Shown: positions 11,322 to 23,176, counted from the first letter of the stretch. The stretch is DNA of 64,000 nucleotides from Mercurialis annua (GCF_937616625.2 NC_065570.1:41547665-41611664); one strand, 5' to 3'. A program made the numbers and translations. Notes: generated by a model from the letters alone, not told the origin.

Positions 11322-12149
11322 TGTCACGACCCGATTTCCACCCTAAACCAAGTAACGACCGACACTAGGGAATGGGAATGGTTGTTCCGAAACCCATAGC
11401 AAGCCTAGAACCTCTAGAAATGTTTTACAAATATAATTACAAGATTGTATCTCACGTACGATCCGTTTTCAAAAAATATCGTCAAAATATTTCTCATTTA
11501 ACGCAAACACTTTTCTGAAATATACGTATAAGAGAAAATTGGTTTTCAGATGTACTGGTTGGATTACCGTATTATCTCAACCCTCACTTTCCTCTGAAAA
11601 CCTAGTGTTGTAAATACTAGAAACCATGAACATGCTTGCCTTAACACATAGGTAGCCCTGCTCCAAACCACATGCCACTGTTAATATGTTTAACAAAATA
11701 ATGTGGACACCTCTACGTCTCGCAACGGTGGTATTAAAAATATTAAAATACACAATGGACCGGTTACACCTAGCCGACGTATATAAACCATATTGTTTTG
11801 GACACACCCCAAAACACACGAGGCCGACTCGGTAACTATATACAATATGCCACTATGCAGCCATCCAAAAGGTATACACAGATGCACTAGATTCTATCAG
11901 AGTATCTAAACAGAGGATTAGTGGCACGGCTGCTATCGTATCAAACTTATACTATTATAGCATTCAAGAGTACAAAACATATGTACAATACCAAAAGAAG
12001 AGCTCCCCTGAAGCAGGAAGGTGGAAGATTGATTGACCTCAAAGCTCATCGCATGAGAATGGGAAACAACAACGGGGTGAGAAATATAAATATTTTTGAG
12101 TGAGTAAATAGTTTACAGATAAATACCAAAATCGCATCATATATATAAA

Positions 12150-12532
12150 AGGCCTAATTACTTAAAAACCACCCAACTTGTAACTTTTTTCCATTTATAC
12201 CATGACCTAGGAAAATTTTCAATTGTACCCTATTTTTGATTTTTATGTTTCATTTGTACCCAAAATTAAAAATTTTGATAATTTAATTAATTTAAGGATG
12301 AAAATAATAAAAACAAGATACATAAATGATTAACATTAATGTTATATCAGAATATAGGTTAAAAATGAAGGACTAATTTAAACTCTTTTTCAAAAGAAAA
12401 TAGGCTAATTCAACTCATTAGGGTAGAGATGAAACATAAAAATCGAAAATAGGGTACAATTGAAAATTTTCCTAGGTCATGGTATAAATGAAAAAAAGTT
12501 ACAAGGTGGGTGGTTTTTAAGTAATTAGGCCT
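12150..12532. mobile_element. MITE with ~105-bp terminal inverted repeats, copy A
   Basis: The left arm starts AGGCCTAATTACTTAAAAAC and the right arm is its inverted copy, with a few mismatches over about 105 bp. The element is flanked by ATATAAA at 12143-12149 and 12533-12539, a 7-bp target duplication. It has no coding capacity. The superfamily is not certain from the duplication length. Confidence 0.8.
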
Positions 12533-13589
12533 ATATAAAACAGTTATATATAAAAAATATTATTAATGTGTCGATTCATATGAAACCCTAGGCCACAAAT
12601 GTCCTAACAGACATACTCACATTACTAGCTTACAGACAACAGACTAAGGACAATAAACTTAATCACTGTCGTCCACTGTTGTATCTCTGGTACCTGGACA
12701 ATAATCATGAAACTGCCATCGCGGTTTAACCTACGACCGTAACCATATTAGTGTCGCCTCGGGGTTTATCCGTGAAGTCAAGGCATTCACTTTCCCAATG
12801 ACTTAACACGACATACATACCCCTATGCATCGACAGAAGTACATCTAGAACCGGTGTTGGTGATCACGCAACCCTTTTGCCGCCCAATTGGTAGCTCGTT
12901 CCAATGGATCTCTTTTGGCTAGTTTATACTACTGCAATTATGAAATTAAAACAGTTGAATACTGATATTCAAAAGTAAACAAGTAAACTCACATTACTGC
13001 TATGTTCATACTTAGCCTCGTCGTATGTGTGACAGACTTCCCTTAGTCATGGTATGAATGCTGGACAGCTGGTCGGATCAAACATACAAAACACACAAGA
13101 CAACACATAATCACTTATTTTTGGTATAAACAAGGTTCAGGAACCTAGGCTTAGTCAAAGCATTCAAATATATAACATGTATCACTTATGGTCTTGTTCT
13201 TTTAAAAATCATTTAAACCGTTTTCACCTCAAGAAAATATTTAGACTTCGCTCTAGAAGTCCTTTTAGGTATAGCAATACCTAAATAAAATCATTTAATA
13301 ATATAGATTTTATTGTCAAAACAATTCACAGTCGTATACTAATTATTTAGCAAAGCCGATTGCTAAATCTTTTAAACCATTTAAACGTCGACTTTAGATC
13401 TTTTAATGTCCTTTTTAAACATTTAACTTTACTTTTAAATCTCATTTTAAAAGTCCATATATTTAGGTTTAAAACTCTTTTCATTTTCATTTAAAAACAA
13501 TTATCGTTTTTAAACATTTTAGTTCGACGAAACTACGTCAAACGGATAGGGAAAAAGCCCCAAAACTTCCCCCTCCAGGTTGACGTCAC

Positions 13590-13725
13590 ACCTGCTGTGC
13601 AAGGCACAGCAGGTAGCTGCACAGCCGTGCAACTTCAGCTACACATTTGTGCAGTAACTAGGCTGCACGTTCGTGCAGCAACTAGGCTGCACGTTCGTGC
13701 AACGCTTTGCCGCACTATCATGCAG
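13590..13725. repeat. GC-rich palindrome cluster in solo LTR 2, copy A
   Basis: Short inverted units recur: CTGCACGTTCGTGCAG at 13663-13678, then CTGCACGTTCGTGC at 13687-13700 (24-bp spacing). Related half-sites flank them, as does a CTGCTGTGC/GCACAGCAG hairpin at about 13590-13610. The surrounding LTR is AT-rich, so the cluster stands out. Confidence 0.7.
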
Positions 13726-14225
13726 CCGTATTTCCATCCCTGGAAACACGAATTTCAAGGCGTTACCGGCGTGCTCGGAATTCCCAGAACGCTGCAAACG
13801 TGTTATCTAATGTCCACAAACACAAATATGCAATTTAGACGTAATTCGGACGTATAATTCAATAGTTTGATTCGGTAACGGTTTATAAACAAATATATAT
13901 TCGATATATATCGAAATAAACATTTAATACGGGTTTAATACCATGATTACTCAAGTAATCGAGGTATTAAACCGTCGATATCAGCCGAAAACCTAAGTGT
14001 CGCCATTGTTCTCTGAAGCGAAAGAGAATCGAGCAAATTATTTGTGTGTACAATTCATTCAAACGGCCAACTTATATATAGTAATGGTCAATTGGCAACT
14101 TAGTTCTTTAGCTAACACATCACTTTAACTCAAATTTTTAAATAGTCGTTTGTAGTTTAAACGGAAATTAATTCCGAAGTTCGTGAAATTTTACCAAAAA
14201 ATCTAATAAAATATCAGACCCCACA

Positions 14226-14590
14226 GATCTAATCGTTTCCGGTGTCGGTGAGTACCTTGAATTCGTTGGAGGGTGCATAGGATCATATGTGTTTGATTTT
14301 AGCAGGAACTTTGGCAGCAAGATCAGCATTTTTCAGCGGCCATTGAATCTGAAAAGGAAAAGGAAATTATCGCCCGCTAAGATAGACGATGAGGAAGAAA
14401 GGCGAAAAATAAAAATCAAATACTCACAAGGACTTTTGGAATTGCAGAGAGCTGGAGAGCGAGAAGCTTCGAAATTCGCAATGGATTAGGATATTAAGGA
14501 AATGAGTGAGGATTATTCCTAATAAGGTAATTTTTTCAGTAACCGAATAGTCGCCAAAGTTAATGCTTGACATCGTGAGATAGTGGGGGG
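14226..14590 (-). pseudogene. 5' part of the antisense gene beyond solo LTR 2, copy A
   Basis: On the minus strand this interval carries readable segments, for example KNADLAAKVPAKIKH. It also has a pyrimidine tract ending in CAG (TTTTCCTTTTCAG, near 14343-14355) that could be a splice acceptor. It lies between solo LTR 2 and the polypurine tract, so it is probably the upstream end of the same antisense gene. I cannot fix a start codon. Confidence 0.4.
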
Positions 14591-14591
14591 A
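14582..14591 (+). other. Tat-1 polypurine tract, copy A
   Basis: The purine run AGTGGGGGGA lies directly upstream of the 3' LTR and is the likely plus-strand primer. Confidence 0.5.
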
Positions 14592-14603
14592 CAACTCATT
14601 CAC

Positions 14604-15193
14604 TGACATGGCATCATGGAGGCGCCGAAGAGTCTATAGATGGGCACACCATGGGCCTGAGATGGAGCCCATCAAGAATGAGGCTGACAAGAACAAGACT
14701 AAAATTGTTATTTCAGATTTGTTGGGGGAATTGTTTACACGGGACCAAAAGGATCGAGTGCAAGAGATTAAACGGGCTTATTTAGGGTACAAGGCCCAAA
14801 AGGCCTTTTAGCTTAGCAATTCTTGTCCAACTAGAATTAGGAGTAGATTAGGCATTTTCTTTTTAGGAATAGGAATTGGACTTATTTTAGGACTTTTATT
14901 TTGTTGAGTTATAAATAGCTTAGAGAAATCATTATGTTATTATCTCTCAATCAATTAATCAAAAATCAAGCCCATTGCTTTTTTTTCCCGCAATCTCAGG
15001 ATTGTTTTATTTTATGAGTAGTTCTGATATTAATCTCGCTTGTGTTTCTTAACTCCCATATTAATTGTATTAGTTTAATCGGTTAATTTAGTAACCAAAG
15101 AAGCCCTGTGATGATCTTTTCATGCTTTTGTTAAAACATCAAATCTCAAACCGATCTCATTTATAAATTCAAAGATTCGATTCCATGCAAACA
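14604..15193 (+). mobile_element. Tat-1 3' LTR, copy A
   Basis: A TG at 14604 follows the polypurine tract by 12 bp. The LTR ends at ACA near 15193. From 14778 it aligns with the 5' LTR remnant at about 83% in the part compared. The TATA box TTATAAATAG is intact at 14909-14918. The start is approximate because the matching part of the 5' LTR is missing. Confidence 0.65.
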
Positions 15194-15832
15194 ATAACAT
15201 ACAAAAAATCCTCGATGTTGGAATATAATCATTTCAACACTTTGCTAAAAATCAAATAGATATCTCGCTTTTTTAAACTAGATTTTTAACAAATAGATAT
15301 ACTATATGACATTCCTTACATATAGCATAATTCACATTTACGTTCTCTTCTATCTTATTTAAAAATCAATTGTTGCATCCTCAAATATCATTTTCATTTA
15401 ATGTTTTACGTTCATTTAATCTTACCTTATCTTTTAAAAAAAATCAATTCTCTTACTCTTAAAATTCAAATTCAAATGCTAACATATTTATTTTAATTTT
15501 TTTGACAACTTAAATTTTAATAAATATTAAAAATATTAAATTATAATCATTAAGTTATTATTTTCATAAAAAAGTAATTTGTATTTATATTTATATTAAA
15601 TATGTATTTAAAAATTTAACTTAATAAATTAAGTTTTTTTAACTTAGCTGACTAACATTAAAATTAAATAAAAATGATTAAAATATTAACGAAAAGAAAA
15701 ATAAAGGAGTAATTTGTTCTAGATTATATTCAATAAAAATAAGAGCTGTTAAAATTAAATAGTGAATTTGACCTAAATTCAAATAGAATAAACTAATTCT
15801 GCTATATGTAAGATTATAAAAAATCCTCGATG
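15194..15832. other. AT-rich block bracketed by a 15-bp direct repeat, copy A
   Basis: AAAAAATCCTCGATG occurs at 15203-15217 and again at 15818-15832, framing about 600 bp of very AT-rich DNA. No coding potential or inverted ends are visible. The right-hand repeat abuts the LINE 5' end. Confidence 0.6.
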
Positions 15833-15950
15833 AACCCTCCCATTCCCCCCAAACCCCACCAAAAACCCTAACCTTAATGTCCCCGTAACCAACAATCAAG
15901 CAAGGAAATCTGTAAATTCGAATGTATAAACATCTTTTACGGGTTTTGAC

Positions 15951-17488
15951 TTGTCCTCTTCAGCTAGAAGATTAATTTATTTTGAGAACTTCCCATGTAC
16001 TTGCAGGTATTTTGATATTAAGAAAGTTTTCGCAATATATGAAGTTTATGGTCGAGTTTCGTTGGCAACCAAACTCACCAAGAGAAATTGTAGCTTTGGA
16101 TTCATTAGGCCAGAATCGTTAAAGGATTTAAAATGGATTCTCAATCCATTAAACATGATTGCTATTGGTAAATTCGAACTCAGGGCTTTTCGTCCTAGGT
16201 TTCCGTAGAAGAAGGCTGATAACCCTAAACCTATTAACAAGTCTGCTGATATTCAATCCCAATTGTGTGATTTTATCGCTGGCGTTAAAGGATAAACAGA
16301 ACTATAATGATGCAACATCAGGCATTGATTTGTTGGCTAAAAACATGGTAGCAGATGCTTAGACAACTAGTTTGAAGCTAGCAATTACAAATGAACAGGT
16401 TTTGTTAGAAACTAATGATTGGATGTTGAGGTCAATTGTGGCAAGAGAAGTAGACATCAAATCAATTATCAAGGCGAGGAACTTTCTTTGCAACCAAAGT
16501 ATTCTTTTTGAAAGAATTAGTTTCATGGGTGCGAACCTAATCCTTATTACTTTCGAATCGATTTTGGCTGCAACTGAATTCATAGAGATTACAAGGCCAT
16601 CACTATCAAATTTATTCCAATCTTACTACTAGTTAAAGGATTTTAAACAATCTTTCTCGAGATTAGATTCAGTTTTTATAGCCAATGGACGCTTGATCTC
16701 TGTTATGTGGATGTTTTTATGGAGCTAAGGAACAGTATCGGAGAGGCCATAGTAGTGGATATCAGTGATCGCCATGATGTGGGTATTGTGCTTCTTGTTG
16801 ATACATAAATCTTTCGCTTGATATGAGCTTTGAGGATATATCACGTCCCATTTATGTTATTGAAAGTGGCAAACCGATAATTTTTGATTCACCTTTTGTG
16901 TGTTCTATTAACATAGTAGAGAGTGTTATTCCTCATACAATGGAAGGTTTGGAGGATTGTATGATGGAAAAGGATATGACTTCTGTCATTATTGCTCAGT
17001 TACTCTACGCTGTGAAGGGACTTGGTGTTGAGCGTTTATGGTTCAATAGTGAGAGACCTGGAATAAAACAACCGGCAAACATTAGCAGTCAAGGAAAGAA
17101 GAGAAGAGCAAGTACTGGAGGGTTCGATCTGCGTGATAATATTTTGGTTGATTTTTTGCATGGCCATGTAAAACAACTAGTTGAGCCAACAACCATTCAA
17201 TTAATACCATCAGTAGAAGAGGTTATTGATTCTGAAAGTTTTCCAATTAGGAACATTTTAGTGGATTTACATAATGCAGCAACAGAGATGGTGGAAGTAA
17301 CTGCTCCTAGCTCAACTTCAACTGTTCCAAGTTTAAGCAAAGGTGAGAAGGATAGTCTGGACATGATGGTTGCAGAAACTATTGAGGATGTTTCAGTTCA
17401 GCATGTGATTGTGCCTATTTCTTACTCGGATGTTACAGTGGATATTCAGTTCAAAGAGAGGAATGCTCATGGAACATTAAGAAATTAA
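15951..17488 (+). pseudogene. LINE ORF1 with RRM-like domain, broken, copy A
   Basis: The first 85 codons contain FENFPCTCRYFDIKKVFAIY, then CSFGFIRPES. This fits the RNP2 and RNP1 strands of the RRM found at the N-terminus of plant L1 ORF1, an RNA chaperone. Further open blocks follow at 16372-16632 and 16823-17488 (221 codons, acidic and Ser/Thr-rich), consistent with the variable C-terminal part of ORF1. The frame changes at about 16208 and 16632. Copy B differs by V to L near residue 26 of the first block and A to P in the last block. Confidence 0.65.
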
Positions 17489-17759
17489 CTGCTAAGTGTG
17501 ATGTGATTTCTTGTTCAAATCAGGAGTAGTTGCAAGATTATGAACCAGATATTGTTAATTTGAAATACATACATGTAAAAATTAGAAAGGGAACATCCTT
17601 TCTTCCGGAAGAAGCAACAGATTAAACTTGGTAAATTGGCCATGACTTTGGTATTTTCAAGAGAGAAATGAGATCGGCTACCTTGAAGAAGTTATCTAAT
17701 AAATTAGTGGCAAATAAAAAATGTAGGCAGTTCTGAGTTCTTTTGTCTCAAGGTTTTTT

Positions 17760-18292
17760 TAGTATTCATGTCTTTTATGTTCTCTTTCGTTTCATAGAAT
17801 TGCAGGGGTGGCATTTTCTTTTCGAGGAAACAAAATTTTATTCGAAATCTGGTTTCAAGTCAATATATTTCCTTCATTGGTGTACTAGAGTCGAAAAGTG
17901 AACTATTAGACGAGTTTTTTGTCAGAATGCTTAGGCCTAATTTGGATTTCAAGTTTGACTTGATTCCATCTGCGGGTGCTTCTGGTGCTATTCTTCTTAT
18001 TATGTGTTATTGAATAATGTAGTTATTTAAATGGGTTCAAAATGGATCTCCATAGATTTTTTATTTAATGATGTGTTCAGCCACCACATTCTTATTTATG
18101 CCAGTAATGTGTCTTCGGATAGGTTTTTATTATGGTAGGAACTTGAGTCAATGTTAGATTTTCGCAGGCAATGTTATCACTAGCGGTAATTTCAACAAAA
18201 CTCTTCATCTTGAAGATAGACTAAACTGTGCAGGATGTTCCCCTTCTATGCTCGCTTTTGGTGAATTTGTGATTAGATATACCTCATAAGGG
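17760..18292 (+). pseudogene. LINE endonuclease (APE-type), broken, copy A
   Basis: The frame starts with NCRGG (the WNCRG start of plant L1 endonucleases, Trp replaced). It continues through FIGVLESKSELLDEFFVRML, where the Glu corresponds to the catalytic ETK/ESK motif, and stops soon after GASGAILLIMCY. The enzyme would nick target DNA to prime reverse transcription. The C-terminal half is scrambled by stops. Confidence 0.65.
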
Positions 18293-18774
18293 AAGATCAT
18301 GTACCTGGAAAAACTCCTTTTCTAAATCTCATATCAATAGATGCCCAGTATATTCGACAGTAGGTATCAGATGGCTTTTCATGTCACATTCAGCCTTGAC
18401 GGGGAAATTTCCAGACCATGTTTCTTTACTTTTTCGATCTGCAAATGTCTTCAATTGGGATCCAAAGCCTTTTAGATCTGTGGATGCAAGGTGGGATCAT
18501 GAGGGTTTTGAGAAATATGTGGCAGAGAGCTAGACTGCCGCGGCTTGTGAAAAATCGACGAGGTTAACTTCAAGGTTAAAACTGCTGCGGCATCTAATCA
18601 AAATCTGGAACCAAGACATCTTTGGTGAGCAAAATAAGAAGATAAAGGAGCTCACATCTGAGATTTTATAAAGGAAGCGAAGGCTGATTCTAACCTGTGC
18701 ACAGATGAAGAACGGGCGGTGATTGGGAGTCTTAAAGCTGAGTTATGGACAGCTGGGAAGAGGGTTGAGTTACT

Positions 18775-20340
18775 GTGGATTCGAAAGTAACACTGAGATG
18801 GAATACGGCAGGAGATAGAAATACAAAGTTCTTTCATAGTGAGTCTTCTAAACACAATAGAAATAACCATATTCTGTCCATCAAAGTTGACGAGGTGATC
18901 TTCTCTGAACCTAGTGACATTCGATTTTTCATAAGGGATTTCTTTAAATCTTTATATAGTCATCACGATGGTATGGACTTTGATCTCTCAGGGTTGTTTT
19001 TTTTTTAAAAAAATAACAGACATTCAAGCTAGTGGCTTGGTTCGGCTATTTACCCATGATGAAATATTTAGCTCGCTTTCTTCTTGTGGGGAAACAAAGA
19101 CTCCGGGTCCCGGTCGATTTAATTTCTACTTCTACAAATGGGCATGGCCAATTATGAAAAAGGAATTTCTAGATTTGTTTGATGATTTTTTTCAATAAGA
19201 AAACTCTTCCTAAGGGTATGAATACATCTTTTATGATTTTAGTGCCTGAAGTAGCGGGTTCAACGGACATTAAGGACTACCGACCAATCAGTTTAGGAAA
19301 CGCGTTATTTAGGCTCCTTTCAAAGACCCTCTCCTTGATATTAGTGCCTCTTTTATCTAGTGTAATCTATGAAAATCAACATGCTTTTATAAAGGGCAGG
19401 AGCATTCTCGAGTATTCGATGATTGCTAATGAACTTGTTCATTTAACAACAAGGAGAAAGGATAATTTACTTGGTCTTAAGCTCGACTTCTATAAAGCCT
19501 TTGATAGTATTAGTTGGGTTTACCTCATGAAGGTTATGTCTTCTATGAATTTACCATAAAGATGGCTTGATTGGATGATGGTTTGCTTATCAACAACAAC
19601 TACGTCTGTTTTTGTAAATGGAAGTCCTTTGGAGCCGTTTGGTTTGAAAAGAGAAGTCAGACAAGGAGACCCTATCTCTCCTTATTTGTTTTTAATTACG
19701 GTGGAAGGGCTGGAATGTTTACAAGATAAAGCGATAGAGATGGGTTTTATATGAGGCTTCCGTTTTTCTAATGATCACAACCCAATTTTTTTACTCCAAT
19801 TTGCAAATGACACGTCACTCTACCTTCCTTATATTATTGAGCAGCTGCAAAATCTGACAAGGATTCCTCGATGTTATGAGTTAATTTCGGGTTTAACTAC
19901 ATAAGAATTCCATTATGGGAATTAATGTTTCAGAGATTCATTTATTGTTGGTAGCGGAGTAAGTGGATTGTAAAGTTGATTCTTTCCCTATCAAATATTT
20001 AGGGCTGCCGCTTGCAAACTGTAAGCTTCCTGTGGGGACATGGAATTATGTTGTGGAACGGTTTAAGGGTCGTCTAGCTCTCTGGAAAAGAAATCTTTTA
20101 TCTCCGGCGGGAAGACTTATTGTAATCAAATTCGCTCTTTTTAGCATCCCGGTTTATTTTATGTATGTTCATAGCATGCCAAAACCAATTATAAAGATGT
20201 TGGAATCTTATATAAGCCATTTTCTATGGAAGAGAAATATTTCAAATCGTGTTCTAAGTAAGATTTCTTGGAACAATATCTGTAAAGATTATGAGGAAGG
20301 AGGCTTAGGGATTACTAATCTCTCTTTCAGTGGATGAGGA
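18775..20340 (+). pseudogene. LINE reverse transcriptase, broken, copy A
   Basis: Recognisable parts in order are GDRNTKFFHSESSKHNR, KTPGPGRFNFYFYKWAW, DIKDYRPISLGNALFRLLSK, HAFIKGRSI and LDFYKAFDSISW (motif A Asp). RQGDPISPYLF follows near 19656, and KYLGLPLANCKL and the thumb segment lie at 19963-20337. The catalytic FADD motif reads FAND near 19803, so the first active-site Asp is lost. Stops lie at 19558, near 19753 and elsewhere. Confidence 0.85.
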
Positions 20341-21099
20341 AGTTGAGGATTAACGGAGATTATTCTTTGTGGTTCGATGTTGTTTCGTCTTGTTGGAAGA
20401 TTTCTGATTGATATTGTTTGTTGAAAGGGAATGTAACCTGATTTTCCTATGTTTGGAAGGGTATTAGGAAGCGAAGTTCCATTTATATGGCTGCATGGAA
20501 AATTTTCATTGCAATGTTAGTTTTGTTGTTGGATCGGGAACTTCGATCTCTCTATGGAATGACAACTTGATGGTAAATGGTCCAGCATCTGTTTTATTCC
20601 CACAGTTATTTAACCTGTCAAATCAGAAACATGCTTCTATCAACTATATTTGGACCTCGCGATGGCGTTGGAGGCGACGATTGCGTAATTTTGAGGCTGT
20701 CTTTCTTCAATCCTTTCAAGAAATTTTCAATCGTTTTGTTAGAAATTTAACCAATGTTGAAACTGTAGTGTGGAGTTCATCTTCTGGAATTTATTGATCA
20801 ATGACTTCCTGTAAAGCTTATTAAAACTTCAAAATTGCTACAACTGATCTACATGGGAGTGGTAGAGTTTTGAATGGTTCAGTTGTGGCTGTCAATAGAC
20901 CTGCTTCTCTATTCGTCGCTGCTGATGGTAACAGGTATATTGCTGCTCGTCGTTCTTTAGGTAAAGTGATAGCTGATAAAGAGGACATACCTGCTGCTGA
21001 GTTTGTGTTAAATGATGAAGAAGGAATGCCTGCTGCTGGGTATGAGTTTTCTAAGACTGATGCATCCCCTTTGTTTGTCCATCCAGCTGCTGATTTTTT

Positions 21100-21350
21100 G
21101 TCCATCACAATGATGACAGGTATGAGGTTTATTCCTTTTAAGCAAATCTGGAATTCGTTAGCCCTGCCTAGAGTTAAATTCTTCATATGGCTTGCACTTC
21201 ATAATAGCATTCCATCTCTTGAATTCTTGCAAATCGATCAATTATAACAACAGGGAATTCTCTTTGCTCTATTTTTGGGGTAGTGGAGACTCAAGATCAT
21301 ATTTTTATCCACTGTGGTTTTGCTAGAATTATTTGGTTTGGTAATCTTGA
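21100..21350 (+). pseudogene. LINE C-terminal zinc-binding segment, broken, copy A
   Basis: LPRVKFFIWLALHNSIPSLE is followed, in a shifted frame, by a stretch encoding an ETQDHIFIHCGF-like pattern. This is the zf-RVT module that ends plant L1 ORF2. Confidence 0.7.
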
Positions 21351-21828
21351 TAAGATGGGTATAGTGTTGACTTTTACGAGGAGCTTTCCAATTATTATTT
21401 TTTTTAATTCAGTGACATAGTATCATTGACAGAGGCACATATGTGACTTTATGTAAGATTTTATGGTTCTTCGTGGTGTGGGAAACTTGGAAGAGCAGAA
21501 CCGAATATATTTTTCCAGATACTCAGGAAACCATGAGGCGCTTATCTTTAACAGTTTCTCGAAGGCGGCTTTTTCATTACAAAATTTGTAATAGGAGTTT
21601 TTGTTATTCGGGTTTAGATTTTTTTAGAAATCCTAAGTGTATTTTATTTTATTTTCAGATTTCTAACTCGGCTTTACCCTAACCCGTAGCCTCTACTGTG
21701 TTCCTCCGTGTGTGCCACTTTTTGTGCGAAAGATTGTAGTTCTGGCTTTGTGACATCTTGTGGTTTTTTAATATTACTTTTATTTATAAAAAAAATATAA
21801 TTTTATTTTTAAATCAACTATTCATAAA

Positions 21829-22305
21829 AGTCAACACTATACTTTTAGCTTCTCTTTGGCGGGATGTTTGTGAAGAATCTTATCACGAACTCTCGGTTCA
21901 GTTGTCTCCATGTAGCTATCTATCTGGCCTTCAACCCATTATGTCATCGTTGTGCTGTGTCGCTCAGTGTGGTAGGGAATGTTTTGCAGAGTATAGCGTC
22001 TGTAAAATCCAATAGGATCATTTTGTTGTAAAATTTTGTGATGTGATGTTTTGGACAACCAGTTTCATCGAAGTTATCAAAGTTGGGTATCTTGAGCCTC
22101 TCCGGCCACTTCTCGGATAGCACGCTCGTAGCCAGTGGTGACTTTCCTTCCGTCATGCTGCTAGTTTGGACATGTTCTCTTGAGTTTCCTTCGACGGCCT
22201 TCTGCATTTCCTCCGCTATAAGCCTTTGCACCTCCTTCAGATCCACGATTTCCGTTCCTATCTCCGATTGTCGGCCTCGCTTCTTCTTTCTCGTTTGTCT
22301 CCTAC
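21829..22305 (-). pseudogene. Tat-2 gag, truncated at the duplication junction
   Basis: On the minus strand the frame reads KEVQRLIAEEMQKAVEG, then EKWPERLKIPNFDNFDETG, then ITKFYNKMILLDFTDAILCK and FPTTLSDTAQR. This is the classic start of the Tat/Ty3 gag capsid region (usually WP..FKIPxFDxYDGTGDP ... DAxxCKxFPxTLxGxAxRWY). It is cut off at 21829 by the junction between the two duplication copies. Upstream, it continues past solo LTR 1 into 25003-25450. Confidence 0.8.
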
Positions 22306-22310
22306 TACAA
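22306..22310. repeat. Left target-site duplicate of solo LTR 1
   Basis: TACAA here matches TACAA at 24998-25002 on the other side of the LTR. Confidence 0.85.
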
Positions 22311-23021
22311 TGTCACGACCCAAATTATTGAGTCGCGACCGGCGCTAGGGAACGGGAGTGGTAGCTCCGGAACCCGTAGCAAGCCTAAAACCATTATATA
22401 TTTTTCGCGAATAAAACATATTATTATATATAATACGTTTTCAGAAATCTTTCTTAAGTAATATAATTCAAATATCAAAATATCGCATTCCTTTCCTGAA
22501 AATGTTCGCAGCACAATTCTTAGAAACCAGGGTCTTACCGAGCGATATCTCATATACAGCACCGCCCTATTTCTAGTCATAATCATAACCAATTCCTCTC
22601 AAGGCAATTGGTACAAAATTCAAACGGATAAAACGTCATCTTTATAAACAACTTATTTATAAAATTATATTAGAGTTTACTTTTCAAATACCGTTTGAAA
22701 TCAAATCATAAACCTTATACTGACACCTACTGACTACTGCAGCTCTATAACAACTCGCACTTTGTGTAAGCCAAAAGGCTGCCGACACAAAGAAGATGGT
22801 CTGTCTGATCCGACTCCGGTCACCTGAAAGGAAACACTGTGAGGGGGTCAGTATTTTGGAAAATACTGAGCGAGCTTGCAAGTTACTAACAGTATTAATA
22901 TAAAAATATAACATCGCATCTTAAGAAAACAATAATATAAAACATATAAACAGGTATTTGATCCGTACGAAACTAATATCCTAGCATGCGACACATCTCT
23001 CGGATAATCATATATTATTCA

Positions 23022-23176
23022 ACCCAATCGTAAATATCAATCGCGAGTCCAACTCGCTGGTGGCCCAGCCACTAGATACGGGGACTCCGGACTACACCGT
23101 AGCCGAGTACTCACTCGTATCAAAAACCCAATCGTAAATATCAATTGCGAGTTCAACTTGCTGGTGGCCCAGCCAC
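23022..23176. repeat. Direct repeat, ~52 bp with 104-bp spacing, in solo LTR 1
   Basis: The stretch from ACCCAATCGTAAATATCAA to GGTGGCCCAGCCAC occurs at 23022-23073 and again at 23126-23176 with a few C/T changes. It is an internal duplication in the LTR. Confidence 0.8.

Larger units (their letters stand above)
11322..14225 (-). mobile_element. Solo LTR 2, inserted in the antisense gene, copy A
   Basis: The left end TGTCACGACCC is the same as the end of solo LTR 1, and the two share internal layout, including a cluster of CTGCACGTTCGTGCAG palindromes. On the minus strand the LTR ends GGGTCGTGACA, a typical plant Ty3/gypsy LTR end. The right end is placed at the CA before GATCTAATCG (14225), giving a start of TGTGGGGTC on the minus strand. 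This is tentative because no clear 5-bp target duplicate matches the left flank (ATCAT). There is no internal gag or pol, and a 383-bp MITE is nested at 12150-12532. Confidence 0.6.
780..15193 (+). mobile_element. Tat-1: degenerate Ty3/gypsy Tat-lineage retrotransposon, copy A
   Basis: The element has LTR remnants at 780-1210 and about 14604-15193. Its order of domains is gag, protease, reverse transcriptase, RNase H, archaeal-type RNase H and integrase on the plus strand, followed by an antisense PMD gene and the 3' LTR. The dual RNase H and this antisense position are known for the Tat lineage of plant Ty3/gypsy elements. A second solo LTR (11322-14225) is inserted within it. Stops occur throughout pol, so the element cannot move on its own. 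In the stretch around 780-950 the two LTRs agree at only about 83%, so insertion was old. Confidence 0.85.
15833..21790 (+). mobile_element. L1-type LINE, degenerate, copy A
   Basis: About 6 kb holds ORF1 with an RRM-like domain, an APE-type endonuclease, a non-LTR reverse transcriptase and a C-terminal zinc-binding segment in the order usual for plant L1 elements. The tail is A/T-rich. Stops and frame shifts occur in every module. The 5' leader begins GAACCCTCCCATTCC and looks near full length. Confidence 0.85.
1..21828. repeat. Copy A of a ~24.9-kb tandem duplication (left-truncated by the window)
   Basis: Positions 1-21828 reappear at 24916-46744 in the same orientation and order. The offset is 24915 at the left end, 24914 after a 1-bp indel near 948, 24917 after a 3-bp indel near 13133, and 24916 after a poly-A length change near 21790. 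By eye I found about 30 substitutions and indels in 21.8 kb, so identity is about 99.86%. The match stops after the LINE tail, where copy A runs into the Tat-2 gag at 21829 and copy B runs into unique DNA at 46745. The first 3.1 kb of this copy's unit should lie left of the window. An unmerged haplotype in the assembly could give the same picture. Confidence 0.95.

Noticed and set aside
20821..21186. Minus-strand frame of 121 codons opposite the LINE
   Set aside because: It is the mirror of LINE ORF2 coding sequence and carries no family motif.
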